A stretch of 64,000 bases of DNA from Tubulanus polymorphus (taxonomy: Eukaryota > Nemertea > Palaeonemertea > Tubulaniformes > Tubulanidae): assembly GCF_964204645.1 (NCBI RefSeq), contig NC_134026.1, positions 26,120,650-26,184,649 of the forward strand, in the 5' to 3' direction. The number at the start of each line of letters is the position of its first letter. Positions within the stretch are counted from its first letter, which is position 1. Below, in pieces: positions 47,999 through 59,867 of this stretch. Position numbers and translations under genes: made by a program. Below the pieces are notes generated by a model. It searched no databases. It had not been told where the DNA came from and saw only the letters and a list, made by a program, of their open reading frames with translations.

Positions 47999-50554
47999 TT
48001 TATTGTTATCGTTGTCATCTATACAAGAAGTATTTCAGTCACAATGGTGTAGTAAATTCCTGAGGACAGGGAATAGTATCTCCACATCCTTTGTGCTGCC
48101 ATTCATTAGACAAATCCTCTGATTACGATATTGAATTGACTACGTACAATAATCACCGTTTACAGTAAATGTATCGTTACTCAAACTATTTATTTCATAA
48201 TTCCATCCAGAAATTATTTTCCAACGAGTTTGTAAAGGTGCAACATCACCGATACTTGAATAATTGATAAACTCAACCAATGATTTATGTACAATTTATG
48301 ACGGTCCGACTCCTGCATTCAAATGTTATAAACTATTCAAATATATGTAAACATATATATTTATACATATTGTCTAATCTTTTTTTATCGAATTCATTAC
48401 GAATATCTATATGAGAACATGACAGTCGATTTCAAAACTTTAACAATACAACATAAATACAATCAAGGCAGCACAATACACTACCATATCTCTGAAGTAA
48501 GAGAAAATAATTAGTCCAAAATATTCTCTAAATCACGAGAACAATAAACATTTAAACTGAACCTCAAAATCCAAACAATACATGTGTTGTTATGATGTTA
48601 CGTGTTATGATCTTCCTTAAGTACGCAATAAATAGAGGATTGTTACCAGTAACAGCATTTCAGATTCATAAGTTATATAGTTTCTGCGAAGCTATAAATA
48701 CACTCATTAAAACTGTATAGTTTATATATGATAGTATCAAGTTAAAACATTCAAAATTGTATTTTTTCAATCGTAATAATTTATTGCTATTGCATTTCGC
48801 ACATACATATGTCTATCAAACCAACGGATCTGTTCTCCACCAATAAAATCAAAAATGTAAAACAGTATCCCGGCAATGTTCATACAATTTTGAAGAGAAT
48901 TATAATGTCAATTAACTAAACTTTAGTCATTTTCATCCAGATTATTATGCTATGAACAATTAGGGTTCAAATCCCAAAATGAGAAGAAAGTGTCAAAACT
49001 TTATACTATATCTTTGGTATCAAGACATAATAGACCTGGAATGGAAAATTATGTGCATATAATTGCAACTTGAACACTCTATCTATTGCCATAGACTCAA
49101 TGCTTGCATCCAAAGATGATCAATTCATCACAGTTTACTTGCCATAAGGCATAACGTGTAAGTGAAATTGAAATGTATTCAAGAAAAGGAAATCAATCAT
49201 AATTTCAATGTATGAGACAGGATTTTTTGTTGAGAATTTAAAACTTTGAAAATCCACGAGTCAAAAATATAATTGCGAGAATGCAAATGTTGCATTAATA
49301 ACATTTCTTTTTGTACTATTTTGTGGTACTCTGATCACTAATAACGAAATACCATAAAGGCCACCAGAATTAAAGGCACCAAATGCCGGAACAGATTTCT
49401 GTAAAGTGCGAGTTTTACATGGAATTTGTCTTTACGAAATCTATGCAACTTCATAAGATCTGTACAATATCATATACACAGATATGTAGAGATGATATCA
49501 ATAAATCTATGTTTAAAATGTTTTACTACTGTGTTATGAAATATCATTGGTCCACTACGAAACCGTGCATACATCACAAGAGATCTAGCACCATTGTGAT
49601 ATATGCCAAATAATCCATAACGGATCGGTAAAATTTGTGTAAAGATCGCTTTTAAAACCGGTCCATTCTGACACCTATACATTAAGTAGTCGAGTTAATT
49701 TGAAATGCATATTATTTACACTACATGTAAGCTGTACCTGAACAAAAATAATTCAATTTATAAGTTAAAAGACATAATTGTTAAAGGTAAATCAGATAAC
49801 ACTGATGAATTGACGGAAAACATATTTCAAAATTATCAAAACTGACTATTCATGTATCAATCTGCTTCTAAAAAGTGAATGTGATTATTTGAAGAAAAAG
49901 AAATATTATTTCATCTCTGTGCTTGAAATACTCAAATGAAGCCAATAAATAATCATACAATATTTGTTATATAACATCTTACAAACAAATTACAAAATAA
50001 TCAAATATACAATTGTACAATATCCAATATGTAACTCATGTGCACCATCAGGCACTCAGATTAATTTAGCACATTATGTTCATAACTTCACCAGTTTTAT
50101 CAAAAATACATGAAAATCTACAATAGAATGATTTATACATGTATAGTACTGGAATGCCACGGAGAAACTACTGAGAAATTCATAAGCTAAACATACAAAC
50201 ATATCAATGGTACATTCTATGACAAAATGCGCTTTTATTATCTGTGGTTTTTTAGTATGTCATAGAAAACAATCAGTCATGATTTTTTCAAATTTGCTCA
50301 TTTCGATTATTGCACTCGCTTCTGTCAGGCAAATAATGTTTAAGAAATCTAATCACAGGTTACGTTTCAATGTAAATAAATGCAGTAAGCAGAATTTAAT
50401 TTCTTATTATAAGCGGGGCGTAACTGGAGGGCAAATCTTCATAGAATACTGACTGCTGATGTCTTTTACCACGGTCTCAAATTACAAGATCTGCTGGTGG
50501 AATATTTGTTGCCGCACGATGAGTTTGTGGACTTGAATTATAACTACGTGATCC
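47999..50554 (-). other. Long 3' UTR region of the RILP-like gene
   Basis: About 2.5 kb of AT-rich non-coding DNA downstream of the RILPL terminal exons, ending at a minus-strand AATAAA (TTTATT at 47999-48004). Small ORFs at 49383-49682 and 50207-50452 have no recognisable domain. Assignment as UTR is by strand, position and lack of other genes. Confidence 0.4.
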
Positions 50555-50588
50555 TCAACGCGATGATGAATTACGTAGAAATTTGAAG
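50555..50588 (-). other. RILPL: Alternative terminal coding exon B of the RILP-like gene
   Basis: After a pyrimidine-containing acceptor (atttcag) the exon completes the split Phe codon and reads FFKFLRNSSSR then stop. It is in phase with the exon ending at 51440. Confidence 0.55.
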
Positions 50589-53500
50589 CTGAAATAAATA
50601 AGCAGATCATATATAATTGTAAATATCTGTACGTGTTTGTTCAAGTATCTATACCCAGTACAATGACCCCCTGCCACAAATATTCATTACATATATAAAC
50701 ACCTTAAGCAAAATAATTCAATTCATACATTGGTATTTAAAAACCAAAGGAGCTTAATCCAAGCCATTTGATAAATGCCAAAATTTTGCTGTAAACTTCT
50801 TAAATATCATAAGTAAACATGCATTAAGTAATTACATGTAACATCAAAACCAAAACACTAACGAAAATTGTTTAGATATCTTATGACTTACATGTATGGG
50901 TATTAGTTCTACATAAGCTTCTAGAGAGAAGTATGTAACTAAGTAGTATGTATCAATAAGATTATATCCAATACTTCATCGAGATTTAAAATAGATTTGT
51001 ACACATTTATGCAAGGAGAATAAACAACACATAATTCAACGACCACGAATCACCTACTTTTAATCATCAAAAGCTAACTTTTCCAGAAGCCCAGTGAAGC
51101 TGGCAAAACAAACACAACATATCAAGCTAACATTAATGCCATTTAACATACTCGATATGTCCAAGATCTACTTGAATCACAATATTAGTATGAAAAAGGA
51201 GGTATGGTAATTGAAATTAAGTAACTAACCCATCATTATAAGTGATTGTGATAGATGGCGAATGCAGCAAAGCACATACATTGCACATGTGTCCTAACCT
51301 TAATACTTTGTCTTACAAAAATGGAATGGCATTTATGACAAAGCCAAAGAAGAATACCCTCAACCATACCATAACCCATGCTTTCATCAGTCAAGGGATA
51401 CAGTATTTATGATCTTCAAAAGAATATCTGGGTACTTACAATTTCCTAATACCGGATTCTTTTTCATCAGGATTCAACTTTTCATAAGGTTCTTTATTAA
51501 TTGGACCCTGCACCGGGAGCTCTTCATTTGAACCGTAATCAGATGCGAAAACTTCTCTACAGTGAAGAAAGGAATATCTTGAATTTACATCAAGGCCTTA
51601 CAGTTGAGTAAACCTCATGATAAACGAAAGATTTCCTTTAAAATTATGGCGTACTTAGGTCGATAAAGTTCTAATTCTTCTTCAAGTTCAATGAGTTTTG
51701 ATTTAAGTTCATTCCGTTCTAGTAACACCTCTCTTAATTCACTTAAAGTGAATCGTGGTCGGTTTGGATCTTTCATGTCAATTAAGATTTTCCCTTCTGC
51801 GCTGAGCCTTTCCTCCAGTTTCTCCAGTTCTGCGGCTGGCATCTACGAATATAGAAGCATATCATGCAAATATGCATCCAGATTGAATTACAGTCACTCC
51901 AGTTTAATTTCATTAGTGAATTACAGTCACTCCAGTTTAATTTCATTAGTAACTCTGACATTTCTTCAAATCTTACACTCCAATCAAGTTCGCTCACAGT
52001 CATTATATAGCCACTGAATAATCAGATCAAAGGAAAATCAATACAACATAACATCAGCATAATTTCTAGACTACGTGGGATGTATCTATATTCATTGCAG
52101 ACGAGGGGGAATTTGAAATATCTTTACATTTCTGATTACTCCAAATCAAATCATAAAATATATGAAACCATAACAGTATGAACAGTAGATATTTGAAAAC
52201 CAAAATCACAAAAGTTGTACATTCATATACAGGGGCAATTGTATGTTGATCATATTGATTCTTGAAATGGAATGTTGTTAATCCATGTATACCAGGTATA
52301 AGAAGCCATTCAATCTAATTGAAGCAGATAATTAGCCTTTATTCACATAGCATTGATTCACAATATTGAATGGACCAATGCCAAAGGTCTGTATATAAAC
52401 ATACACATAACACTGTTACATTTAATCAATGCAGTGATTTAAACCCTTCGATGACATTATTTCACATATGGTATATTGTATTAGACTACATAAAAATTGC
52501 AGGATAAAGACTTACCGCAGGCCAAGTTCCAGAAGTCTTTAATAAAAGATGAATAATATTCTAAGCATAATTACAGGACAAGACTAAGCAAGGAACTACT
52601 TATCAGCCCAATGTATAAAAAAATGAGGAAAATACGAAAAAGCACAGCATATCATCTATCATCTTTTTTTTAAATCGTAAAAAGCATACTGGTAATAAGT
52701 TTTAAAATGTTGTTCCCAAGCTATTTGTGCAACCAGAACCCAAAACATAACCGACTGTACAAATAAAATTCTAATTCTTACTGGAGATTTAACAACACCA
52801 TCTTCGCCAAGCTTTCCTTTGATCTTTACGAGTTCATGGTCTTTTTCTTGAACTTGTGATTGAAGGTCAGCCTTTTCTTCAATGAGGTGTTTGGCCTGTC
52901 TAGACGTAACGCTATATTTTCGCCTCATTTCTGAGTTTAACTTTGTTAATCTATCAGCTTGAGACTGGATCTATTCAAAATTCAAAAGCCAACGAAATCT
53001 TAATTTAAAAGATCTAATTACAATCTGAAAGCCCAGTATAAAATGAAGAAAAACTCACTGCTTCACAATCAACATTTTTCTGAGAAAGATCTCGTTTCAG
53101 GCTTCGGATTTCATCTCTCTGTTTGTCAATGGTTTCTTTTAATTTGCCCAAGACAACAATTTGTTCTGCTTGTGCTGTAACAAAAAGGACATTTACAACT
53201 GCTAGTAATGAGGACTTTCTTGAATTAGTATAAGTTTGATAAAAGCCACTCCTACATTCTGTGTGAGCAGCTTGTTTATCTTTTTCAGAAAGTGCACTCA
53301 TTAATTTTCGGTTTTCTTCTTGTAGCTTTGACACCATTTTGAGTAAATCTTTTGCCTCCGTGCGCCATACTTCTTCAATTTGCTCCAATTCCTTTAAGAT
53401 ATAAACATTCAAGAATCATTGACCACTGAATGAATTTACTTTCAGTTGTTCCCACAAATCACAATTCTGGTTTGGATCTTCAATTTAATTCTTACAGGCA

Positions 53501-54019
53501 CTTTAGGCCTATAGGAGTGTGCAGATAGAATTAAGGCCAAGCCCAAGGGTGTAACTGTACATAAACTTTACCCAATCGCAGCAGGCAATTTTAAATTCGA
53601 AGTAATATGTTATTCCATTAAAAACTTTCGGCATTACTTAAGACTGAAGCTTAAAACGTTAGGAATGAAATGAAGAAAAAAAGTGTTAAGAAAACTTTAG
53701 CAAGACTCTGACTGAGGCCTACAAATGTATTGGGTTAAACTACCTTCTCATAGCGGGTTCTTTCCCCAGCTCTTTCAGTTTTTTCTACTTGTAATTTTTC
53801 GACAGCTATTCTCAAGTCATTCACTTCTATATTTTCCCGTTCACTGTTCTGAGCTAATGCCTCGAGATGTTCGAGAATTCTAATCACTTTCGGCATCAAA
53901 TTCGAAATCGCATCAACTCCGTAGTTTTCGATCAAGTTCTCGAATTCTTTACCAATTGATGAAGCATAATCGTAAACATCAACTACAGTCACATTATCGA
54001 GAGGAGATGATGGATCCAT
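50555..54019 (-). CDS. RILPL: RILP-like protein (RILPL1/2 family) with alternative terminal exons
   Basis: Exons 54019-53744, 53391-53256, 53174-53059, 52970-52782, (52536-52516), 51842-51655, 51556-51440 are followed by either 51099-51060 or 50588-50555. The product is about 351-360 residues. The RH1 region reads VVDVYDYASSIGKEFENLI...LMPKVIRILEHLE. Long coiled coils follow (EEVWRTEAKDLLKMVSKLQ). The RH2 region is PRFTLSELREVLLERNELK. In vertebrates RILPL1 and RILPL2 bind phosphorylated Rab8/Rab10 through RH2 and dynein or myosin partners through RH1, and act in ciliary and lysosomal traffic. The ATG at 54019 is the first in frame and lies 234 bp from the divergent NOC4L start, so the promoter is probably shared. 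Confidence 0.88.
51060..51099 (-). other. RILPL: Alternative terminal coding exon A of the RILP-like gene
   Basis: After ttgccag the exon reads FFTGLLEKLAFDD then stop, in the same phase as exon B and starting with the same CTTC. It would be an internal last exon, skipped when B is used. Confidence 0.5.
51884..51951. repeat. 33-bp tandem duplication in an RILPL intron
   Basis: Two nearly identical 33-bp units (aattacagtcactccagttt... then ...catttcattagt-like end) lie head to tail. Local, non-coding. Confidence 0.85.
52516..52536 (-). other. RILPL: 21-nt candidate microexon of the RILP-like gene
   Basis: Bounded by ttaaag and gtaagt on the minus strand, it encodes TSGTWPA. Both neighbours (exon ending ...KSP at 52782 and exon starting MPAAEL at 51842) are in phase 0, so it can be included or skipped without changing frame. 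Confidence 0.6.
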
Positions 54020-54253
54020 TTTAGGACGATATCTGCGATAAAATTGGTAAGATGTCATTCTCAAAAAGCAAGCATCGATTTATTTATGTTTCTACCATTT
54101 TGGAATTATCACATGACATGTCGCGAGACCAGAATTTACAAGCACCGAAAAACCACGTGCCACAGTAAATAGCTTCAATTCAATATGATTTTATTGAAAG
54201 TAAGTCAATAACTATTAGCTATAAAGCGGAATCGGATCGGAACTCGAATCAAG
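54020..54253. promoter_or_regulatory. Bidirectional promoter between RILPL and NOC4L
   Basis: Only 234 bp separate the divergent start codons, so both 5' UTRs and core promoters must lie here. No TATA box is evident. Confidence 0.6.
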
Positions 54254-57019
54254 ATGGCGGCCTCCACGAAAAAGCATGCGAAGAAAATTAGATTGAAAAA
54301 TAATAAAGAAATCGACGCCATCAAAGAAAATGCTTCGCTGTTTTTAGCAAATAGAAAAAACAGCAATCGATTAATTGATATTCTATCGGCATTAGAGGTA
54401 TTTAAACATAAGCGATCAAGCAACGGTTTCGTCTTTACAACTTGTCAAAAGTTGAACCTTGTCGACTTGACTACGTACTTGGGGGGCTTGCCCTTTTTCG
54501 GGCTTGGCTACGAATTCATGTTATGGATTGATTTCAGTCAGATGAATATGAAGTTGTTGTAACTGCTATAAAGTCAATACACAGAGTATTTTCCAATCTG
54601 ATAAGAACTGGGCAAATCTTAAAGAAAGCATCAGAAAATGATATCGATGAGAAAGAGAGAGAAGGTATGAACGCTAATTGAATTGAATCATGAATGTTGA
54701 TGTGCTGTTTACATACACTGCTCAAAAGTTGATTTGATAACCAAAGTTTGTCATTTTTAGGTCTACCAAAAGATGATCAATATAGATTGTGGTTACATGA
54801 TAACTACACTGACATGTGTAAAAAACTATTGGAATTATTGCATCATGATGATCGCAATATTCAGGTTAGATCTAAATGCAAAAAGAAAAAAGAATTCCCA
54901 GGCGATATTCTCAATTTTTACTCTGATGTTAATAATCTATGAATGCTTATTTATATTGCAGGAATTATCTTTGTGCACACTCTTGAAGTTTGTAGCCATT
55001 GATGGTCAGCATCCAACTAGAACTGTGACAAAGAAACAGCTTTCTTTTCCATCTCTACTCTATCAGGTATGTAAGTAGACTTTGCAATATGTTATTAGTT
55101 TCATGCAAGTTGAAAAATTTATGATGGTTTTTATGTTTTAGTCATTACTCAATGAATTACTATGTTCTGAGGATTCAATGGTAGCTCTTATAGAACGCAT
55201 GCAGGAATACATGGAATATGATGATGTTCGATTTTATACCTTGAAACATTCATTGAGAAATATGAGAGACAAAATAGAAAAGGTCTGTATTATGTATTAC
55301 ATTTATTATCATTCTAAAATCAATAAGACCGATTGAAAGTCATTTGACAATCCTATAATACCAGTAATTTTCTGTCTTTAAGGATCTTACGGAACAATAT
55401 CTGAGAAACCTGTTTACATTATTGGAAAATATCTCGTTACCAACAGAAGAAACTGAAGTGTTGTCTAAATGTCTTGCAAAACCACCAGGTAAACATCATA
55501 ATGGTTTGATTTATACGCTGCACATTCTGTCAGTTGCGTTGCTCTGCGAGTTAAATTTTGAAAATCTGAACTATTACAGGTCCAGAAACGAATGCTAAGA
55601 TATTATTAATGTCAGAGCAAAAGAGGCTTTTTACACTTTTGTGGTTAGAATTTCTGAAACAACAGGTTAGTTAGTTTAGATTATAGAACTTTCAATTTAT
55701 TATGTATGGTATTCATATTCATTTATTTTCGTTTCATCTTTAGCTTTCTGTGAATATATATAAGAAAGTTCTTGTTATTCTTCACGATAAAGTCATGCCT
55801 TATGTCTCAAATCCTTTGTTGCTCAGCGATTTTCTCACAATTTCATATAATATAGGTAAGTGGACATTGAAAAAAAAAATCAAATCCTTTATCATAGTGA
55901 GCACCTTGGTTTGATGGTCTACTTGTTTCAACTTGCAGGAGGCGCAGTTAGTTTGCTAGCTTTGAATGGTCTTTTTGTCCTAATACAGAAATACAATTTG
56001 TAAGTTCTTTATCAAAATTCTCAATGAATACGTATATTTTTCTTGAAATGAGGTCACTACTAAAAAGATAATTTCTTTTTATTCAGAAATTATCCTGATT
56101 TCTATCCTAAGTTGTATAGTTTGCTGGATCCATCCGTATTCCATGTGAAATATCAAGCTAGATTTTTCTATCTTACTGATCTTTTCCTTACTTCAACGTA
56201 AGTATAATTTTATCATCTTGTGTTTTCGGGATACTTCAACTGAATGTTGATTTTGTTTTGAACATCTCTGTTTACAGGCATTTACCTGCATATTTGGTGG
56301 CTGCGTTTATCAAGAAATTATCCCGTTTAGCTTTGACGGCACCTGCATCATCTCTATCGTTCTTGATACCATTAGTATATAATCTGATCATTCGTCACCC
56401 AACTTGTCATTGTTTGATTCATCGCACAGATTTCGAAAGTAAGTGCATATCAGAAAGAATCCTCTCAATTGTACTTTTGAAGTGTGCATCACAAGTGTTT
56501 GTTCGTTGTATTTAGGTATAGCTGGTGATCCTTATGTTTTTGAAGAAAAAGATCCTGCTAAGTGTAATGCATTGGATAGCTCTTTATGGGAAATAAAGGT
56601 ACACATTTATAGTAGGCCTATTTGAATGAAATCCAAAATCTACTGTGTAAATCCTAATCTTATTCCTAGGTTCAAATGTTTCTTTTTAAGACTATGCAGA
56701 ATCACTATCACCCAGCCATTGTAAACGAAGCTATGAAACTGGATAACAAACTTCCCTCACATGAAATGGATATCTCTGAAAAATTAGAAACAACAGCAGC
56801 CATAGTAAGATCTTCTTCTCGATTGATCAAGACTAACTGAAAACCCTTGGAAGATTTAGTCATACTGTATAAATATAATGTATGTTATACTTCATTTTGT
56901 AGTTATTTGACAGAAGTTTCAAGAAAAGGTTCAAAGAGGCTCCAGTCACATTTCAACCTCCTAAAGGCTTGTTTAATACACCTGATGATATAATGCAAAA
57001 TAATTGGTTGTTAGAGTGA
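54254..57019 (+). CDS. NOC4L: Nucleolar complex protein 4 homologue, 14 exons
   Basis: Exons 54254-54397, 54538-54664, 54761-54864, 54962-55066, 55142-55282, 55383-55488, 55580-55665, 55744-55855, 55939-55999, 56097-56207, 56278-56438, 56516-56598, 56670-56804 and 56903-57019 give 1,593 nt, 530 residues, the usual family length. After a basic N-terminus (STKKHAKKIRLKNN) the protein is helical. It holds the CBF/Mak21-type region (LFLTSTHLPAYLVAAFIKKL, then RLALTAPASSLSFLIPLVYN) and ends in the conserved block SSLWEIK...NHYHPAIVNEA. Yeast Noc4 works with Nop14 in the nucleolus for 40S subunit assembly and export. A poly(A) signal is at 57082-57087. No irregularities were found. Confidence 0.93.
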
Positions 57020-57661
57020 TAATAGATTATCGAATGAAGTATGATTTTGTGTTGTCTTTTTCCTGACTTAGGATTTACGATAATAAATAAGCCTTTCTTT
57101 ACGCTGGATTACCACCACGTGGTAGATTGCATCGAATAATCTTTTGAGTATAACATTTACTTTAAGACTAATAACACATTTAAAACACGTGTGCGGTTTT
57201 AGAAGGGACACTACTTGGGAACCTAGATCAAATCCTCGGGACGAAAATGGAGAATGTTTTTGGTTTGAATTTAATAAACAGAACAGATGTGCAGTTTTTC
57301 ATTTACCATAAGTTCAGTTAATCGCTTTTTAACGATCAAATCTGAGTAATAAAGTGGTCGCGGATTATATTAATGATAGATTTGCGTGAAAGGTTTTCAT
57401 ATAAATATAACGATCCGGTTTGAGTAACGTGGACCAGAGTCTTGCCGTCTAAGAAACCTACGAATCTTGTCTAAGAAAGGAAACTGTAAAGGTAAGTGTC
57501 GGCACAATAGTTAGTCATGGACGCCCACATGGAAGATTCCATGATCGCTGCTAATTATTGCCTACAGATTTCCAGTCGTAAATGACACCATCGAGTCTAT
57601 AAAAGCAGCTGCAAAATTGGATAACAAGTATCCACATTTTCTAATTCAACTAGGCGTCAAA
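57020..57661. other. NOC4L 3' end and promoter region of the first secreted-protein gene
   Basis: Contains the NOC4L poly(A) signal (AATAAA at 57082) and, near 57598, TATAAAAGC about 60 bp before the next ATG, a good TATA-box candidate for the secreted-protein gene. Confidence 0.5.
57598..57606 (+). promoter_or_regulatory. TATA-box candidate (TATAAAAGC)
   Basis: Lies about 56-64 bp upstream of the ATG at 57662, so transcription would start roughly 30 bp before that ATG. This favours 57662 over the in-frame ATG at 57617. Confidence 0.5.
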
Positions 57662-58270
57662 ATGAAGATCATATTTTGGTTATCACTCCTGATAACCGTA
57701 CTTTCTTGCGTATCATTCACTTTCGCCGAAGTTCCATCTGACATCACCACAGAAATGGTGAATGAATACTGCGAGGGGCCATATGTGAAAGGTGCTACAC
57801 GTAACTGGTGGCGATGGCACCATCATAGACGTCGACACAGATTCAGAGCCCAGGGACCGCCACAAACTTGGATCGATGAGCAGATAGAAAATTGCAAAGA
57901 CGCAGCAACGAGTGACGAAAAGATTCAGAGTCGAATCCGTTTATTTGCACTGAACGGTGCCCTTAATGATTTAGTAGCGAAAGCCTGGGATGCTGACCGT
58001 GAAAGTTTGACTGCTGAATTTGACGCCGTTATTAATATTTTCAAGGCGTACGTTGGAAGTGAAATAGCCACGCCTCCAGCTGATCTATCAACCTGTAGAC
58101 CAATGGATAAAGAACCGAAGAATAAAGATTCACTCATCAAAAGATTCCTGAAAATTGCAAAAGCTGTAAAAGCTGGTCGCAATACCAACAATTTCCACCA
58201 AACATTGGGTGACGTATTATTGAAACTTCTTCCTCATGATCGGACCGAAGATTGCCCGTTGCCGGCATAA
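57662..58270 (+). CDS. Small secreted protein of unrecognised family, full-length member
   Basis: A single-exon frame of 202 residues with a clear signal peptide (MKIIFWLSLLITVLSCVSF). The mature start is EVPSDITTEMVNEYCEGPYV. A His/Arg-rich segment (about residues 58-75) follows, then amphipathic helices and four cysteines in the mature part near residues 36, 90, 141 and 197. I recognise no family. It shares the VPSDIT...E.V...C.GPYV block, and a downstream C(K)(D/E)...IR.F block, with the gene at 58767-59045, so the two are paralogues. The context suggests an extracellular or secreted effector; no function can be claimed. AATAAA lies at 58317-58322. An in-frame ATG at 57617 would bury the signal peptide. 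Confidence 0.75.
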   Translation: MKIIFWLSLLITVLSCVSFTFAEVPSDITTEMVNEYCEGPYVKGATRNWWRWHHHRRRHRFRAQGPPQTWIDEQIENCKDAATSDEKIQSRIRLFALNGALNDLVAKAWDADRESLTAEFDAVINIFKAYVGSEIATPPADLSTCRPMDKEPKNKDSLIKRFLKIAKAVKAGRNTNNFHQTLGDVLLKLLPHDRTEDCPLPA

Positions 58271-58766
58271 ATCTAACACTCCGAACTCTTTATCAGCGTG
58301 TGCATTATTTTCACTAAATAAAGATGAATAATCAAGAAAGCCGTATAGTGTCTAATCGTCTGTTTCTGTATCGATAGCAGCGCAAGAAAGTCCTTATTAT
58401 AGGCACATGGCACGGAGGGGGGGGGGCGGAGAGCGCAAGCCGACACGTAGTTAGTTACCTAATCGTTGGTGGTAAGCTTTTTATAATCGGATGGGCTTAT
58501 ACCAACTGTGGTTTGTGAAAATATCCGATTGTGAAACTAAACCACAGACAGGTTACTGACTATCCGACACGCTACACCTGATCGACGGTAGATTCCTGGA
58601 TTTTCATTTTCGTGATTTGTTGCATTGTAGGGTCCAATTAAATCCACTAGTTTATTCCATATTTTGGCACGAGTACCAGATGCCAGATTGTGTTCCTTTA
58701 CGAAAATAGCGTTCTACGATTTCCTTGAAAATTAAAATCATTTCAGATATCTTTTGGCTGGTGAAA
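58271..58766. other. Spacer between the two secreted-protein paralogues
   Basis: Contains the poly(A) signal of the first gene and a G-rich tract near 58417-58435. Presumed promoter of the second gene; no clear TATA box. Confidence 0.4.
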
Positions 58767-59045
58767 ATGAAAATATTGTCAGTGCTGCTGCTACTGTTAA
58801 TGTTGACGTATGTAATTGCCGTGGTACCCAGCGATATAACCCCGGAGTTGGTGACAAAATTCTGTTCAGGTCCGTATGTTCGATGGCGCATACGGAAAAA
58901 AGTGAAACTGCCGGAGAGTGTTAGAGCAACTTGTGTAAAACCCGAGGAGTATTGGTTGAAACAATGCAAAGAAAGGGCCGAAAGCAATCAACGACTTCAG
59001 CAAAACATTCGTCGATTTGGTAATAGACAAAAAAAGAAAAACTGA
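58767..59045 (+). CDS. Small secreted protein, shortened paralogue
   Basis: A 92-residue frame with a Leu-rich signal peptide (MKILSVLLLLLMLTYVIAV) and mature start VPSDITPELVTKFCSGPYV. It aligns with the first half of the protein at 57662-58270: the PSDIT/GPYV block, a basic stretch, then CKERAESNQRLQQNIRRFG matching the CKDAATSDEKIQSRIRLF region. It ends abruptly in a basic tail (RQKKKN), where the longer protein continues for about 85 residues. It may be a functional short form or a truncated copy; I found no obvious continuation downstream, though a missed exon is possible. Confidence 0.65.
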   Translation: MKILSVLLLLLMLTYVIAVVPSDITPELVTKFCSGPYVRWRIRKKVKLPESVRATCVKPEEYWLKQCKERAESNQRLQQNIRRFGNRQKKKN

Positions 59046-59867
59046 ATTGATTGAATTAAATTAGACTGATTGAGATAATAATTGTAATCATTTCAAAATA
59101 ATCACGTGAAAATATCTTGCATTACGGTTTTAGTATTATCTGTGGATTAGTTGCTTTCGACACCTAAGGAGAGGCGGAGATCATCATGAAAATTGCCCGC
59201 GAACCCCACCTGAAAAAAAAACTTTGACTATTTTGTAACAAGATATGGCTCTGCGAGCGGGATGCCGCGATCGTATTCCGCTACCAAAAAGAGGAAAACA
59301 ATTTCAACTCGTACAGAATAGATTAATCAATTTACCCGGTGGGCAAATCGAATTGGTCACGGGTCCAACCGGGTCCGAAATCGCGCGCGAGTCGGGGGTA
59401 CTAACATCCTCGCTTGCCAGGGGTCCGGTGTCACAGTACAAGTGGTATCCCACTCATTACAGGCACCCCCTGATTGCGCATGCGCGTGGGATTCCACTGC
59501 TTGTTTACCGCAAACGAGTAAAAGCCATCCCCGTACTAGAGGCATCCCCTTCTTTTGTACCAATTCAATTCAATTTATTGATGCTTTGATTCATCAAACA
59601 ATTACCAATTATTTATTGTTTGTTTTTGAATAAAATCACTCGCAATGAAAAAAATACTACGTAACAATGCATTCAGTAATGAATGCTTCGGCAGTTGCAT
59701 TTTATAAGCATCAAAACCGTAAATTTAAAAAGTAATCAGACAATTCCGTTTTTTCAAATACTAAAATATATTTTATTTTCAATATTTAACGATATTTACA
59801 TTTCCAGTAAAACATAAGAATAACGCATATAAACATGATAACATAAATGATAGTATCTACTAGTATC
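59046..59867. other. Spacer before the satellite array
   Basis: Bases about 59221-59560 are clearly more GC-rich than the surroundings (CG-containing runs such as cgcgcgcgagtcggggg) and open in several frames (59245-59589 on plus) without a recognisable protein. It could be a fragment of an inserted repeat. No terminal structure was found. Confidence 0.35.
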
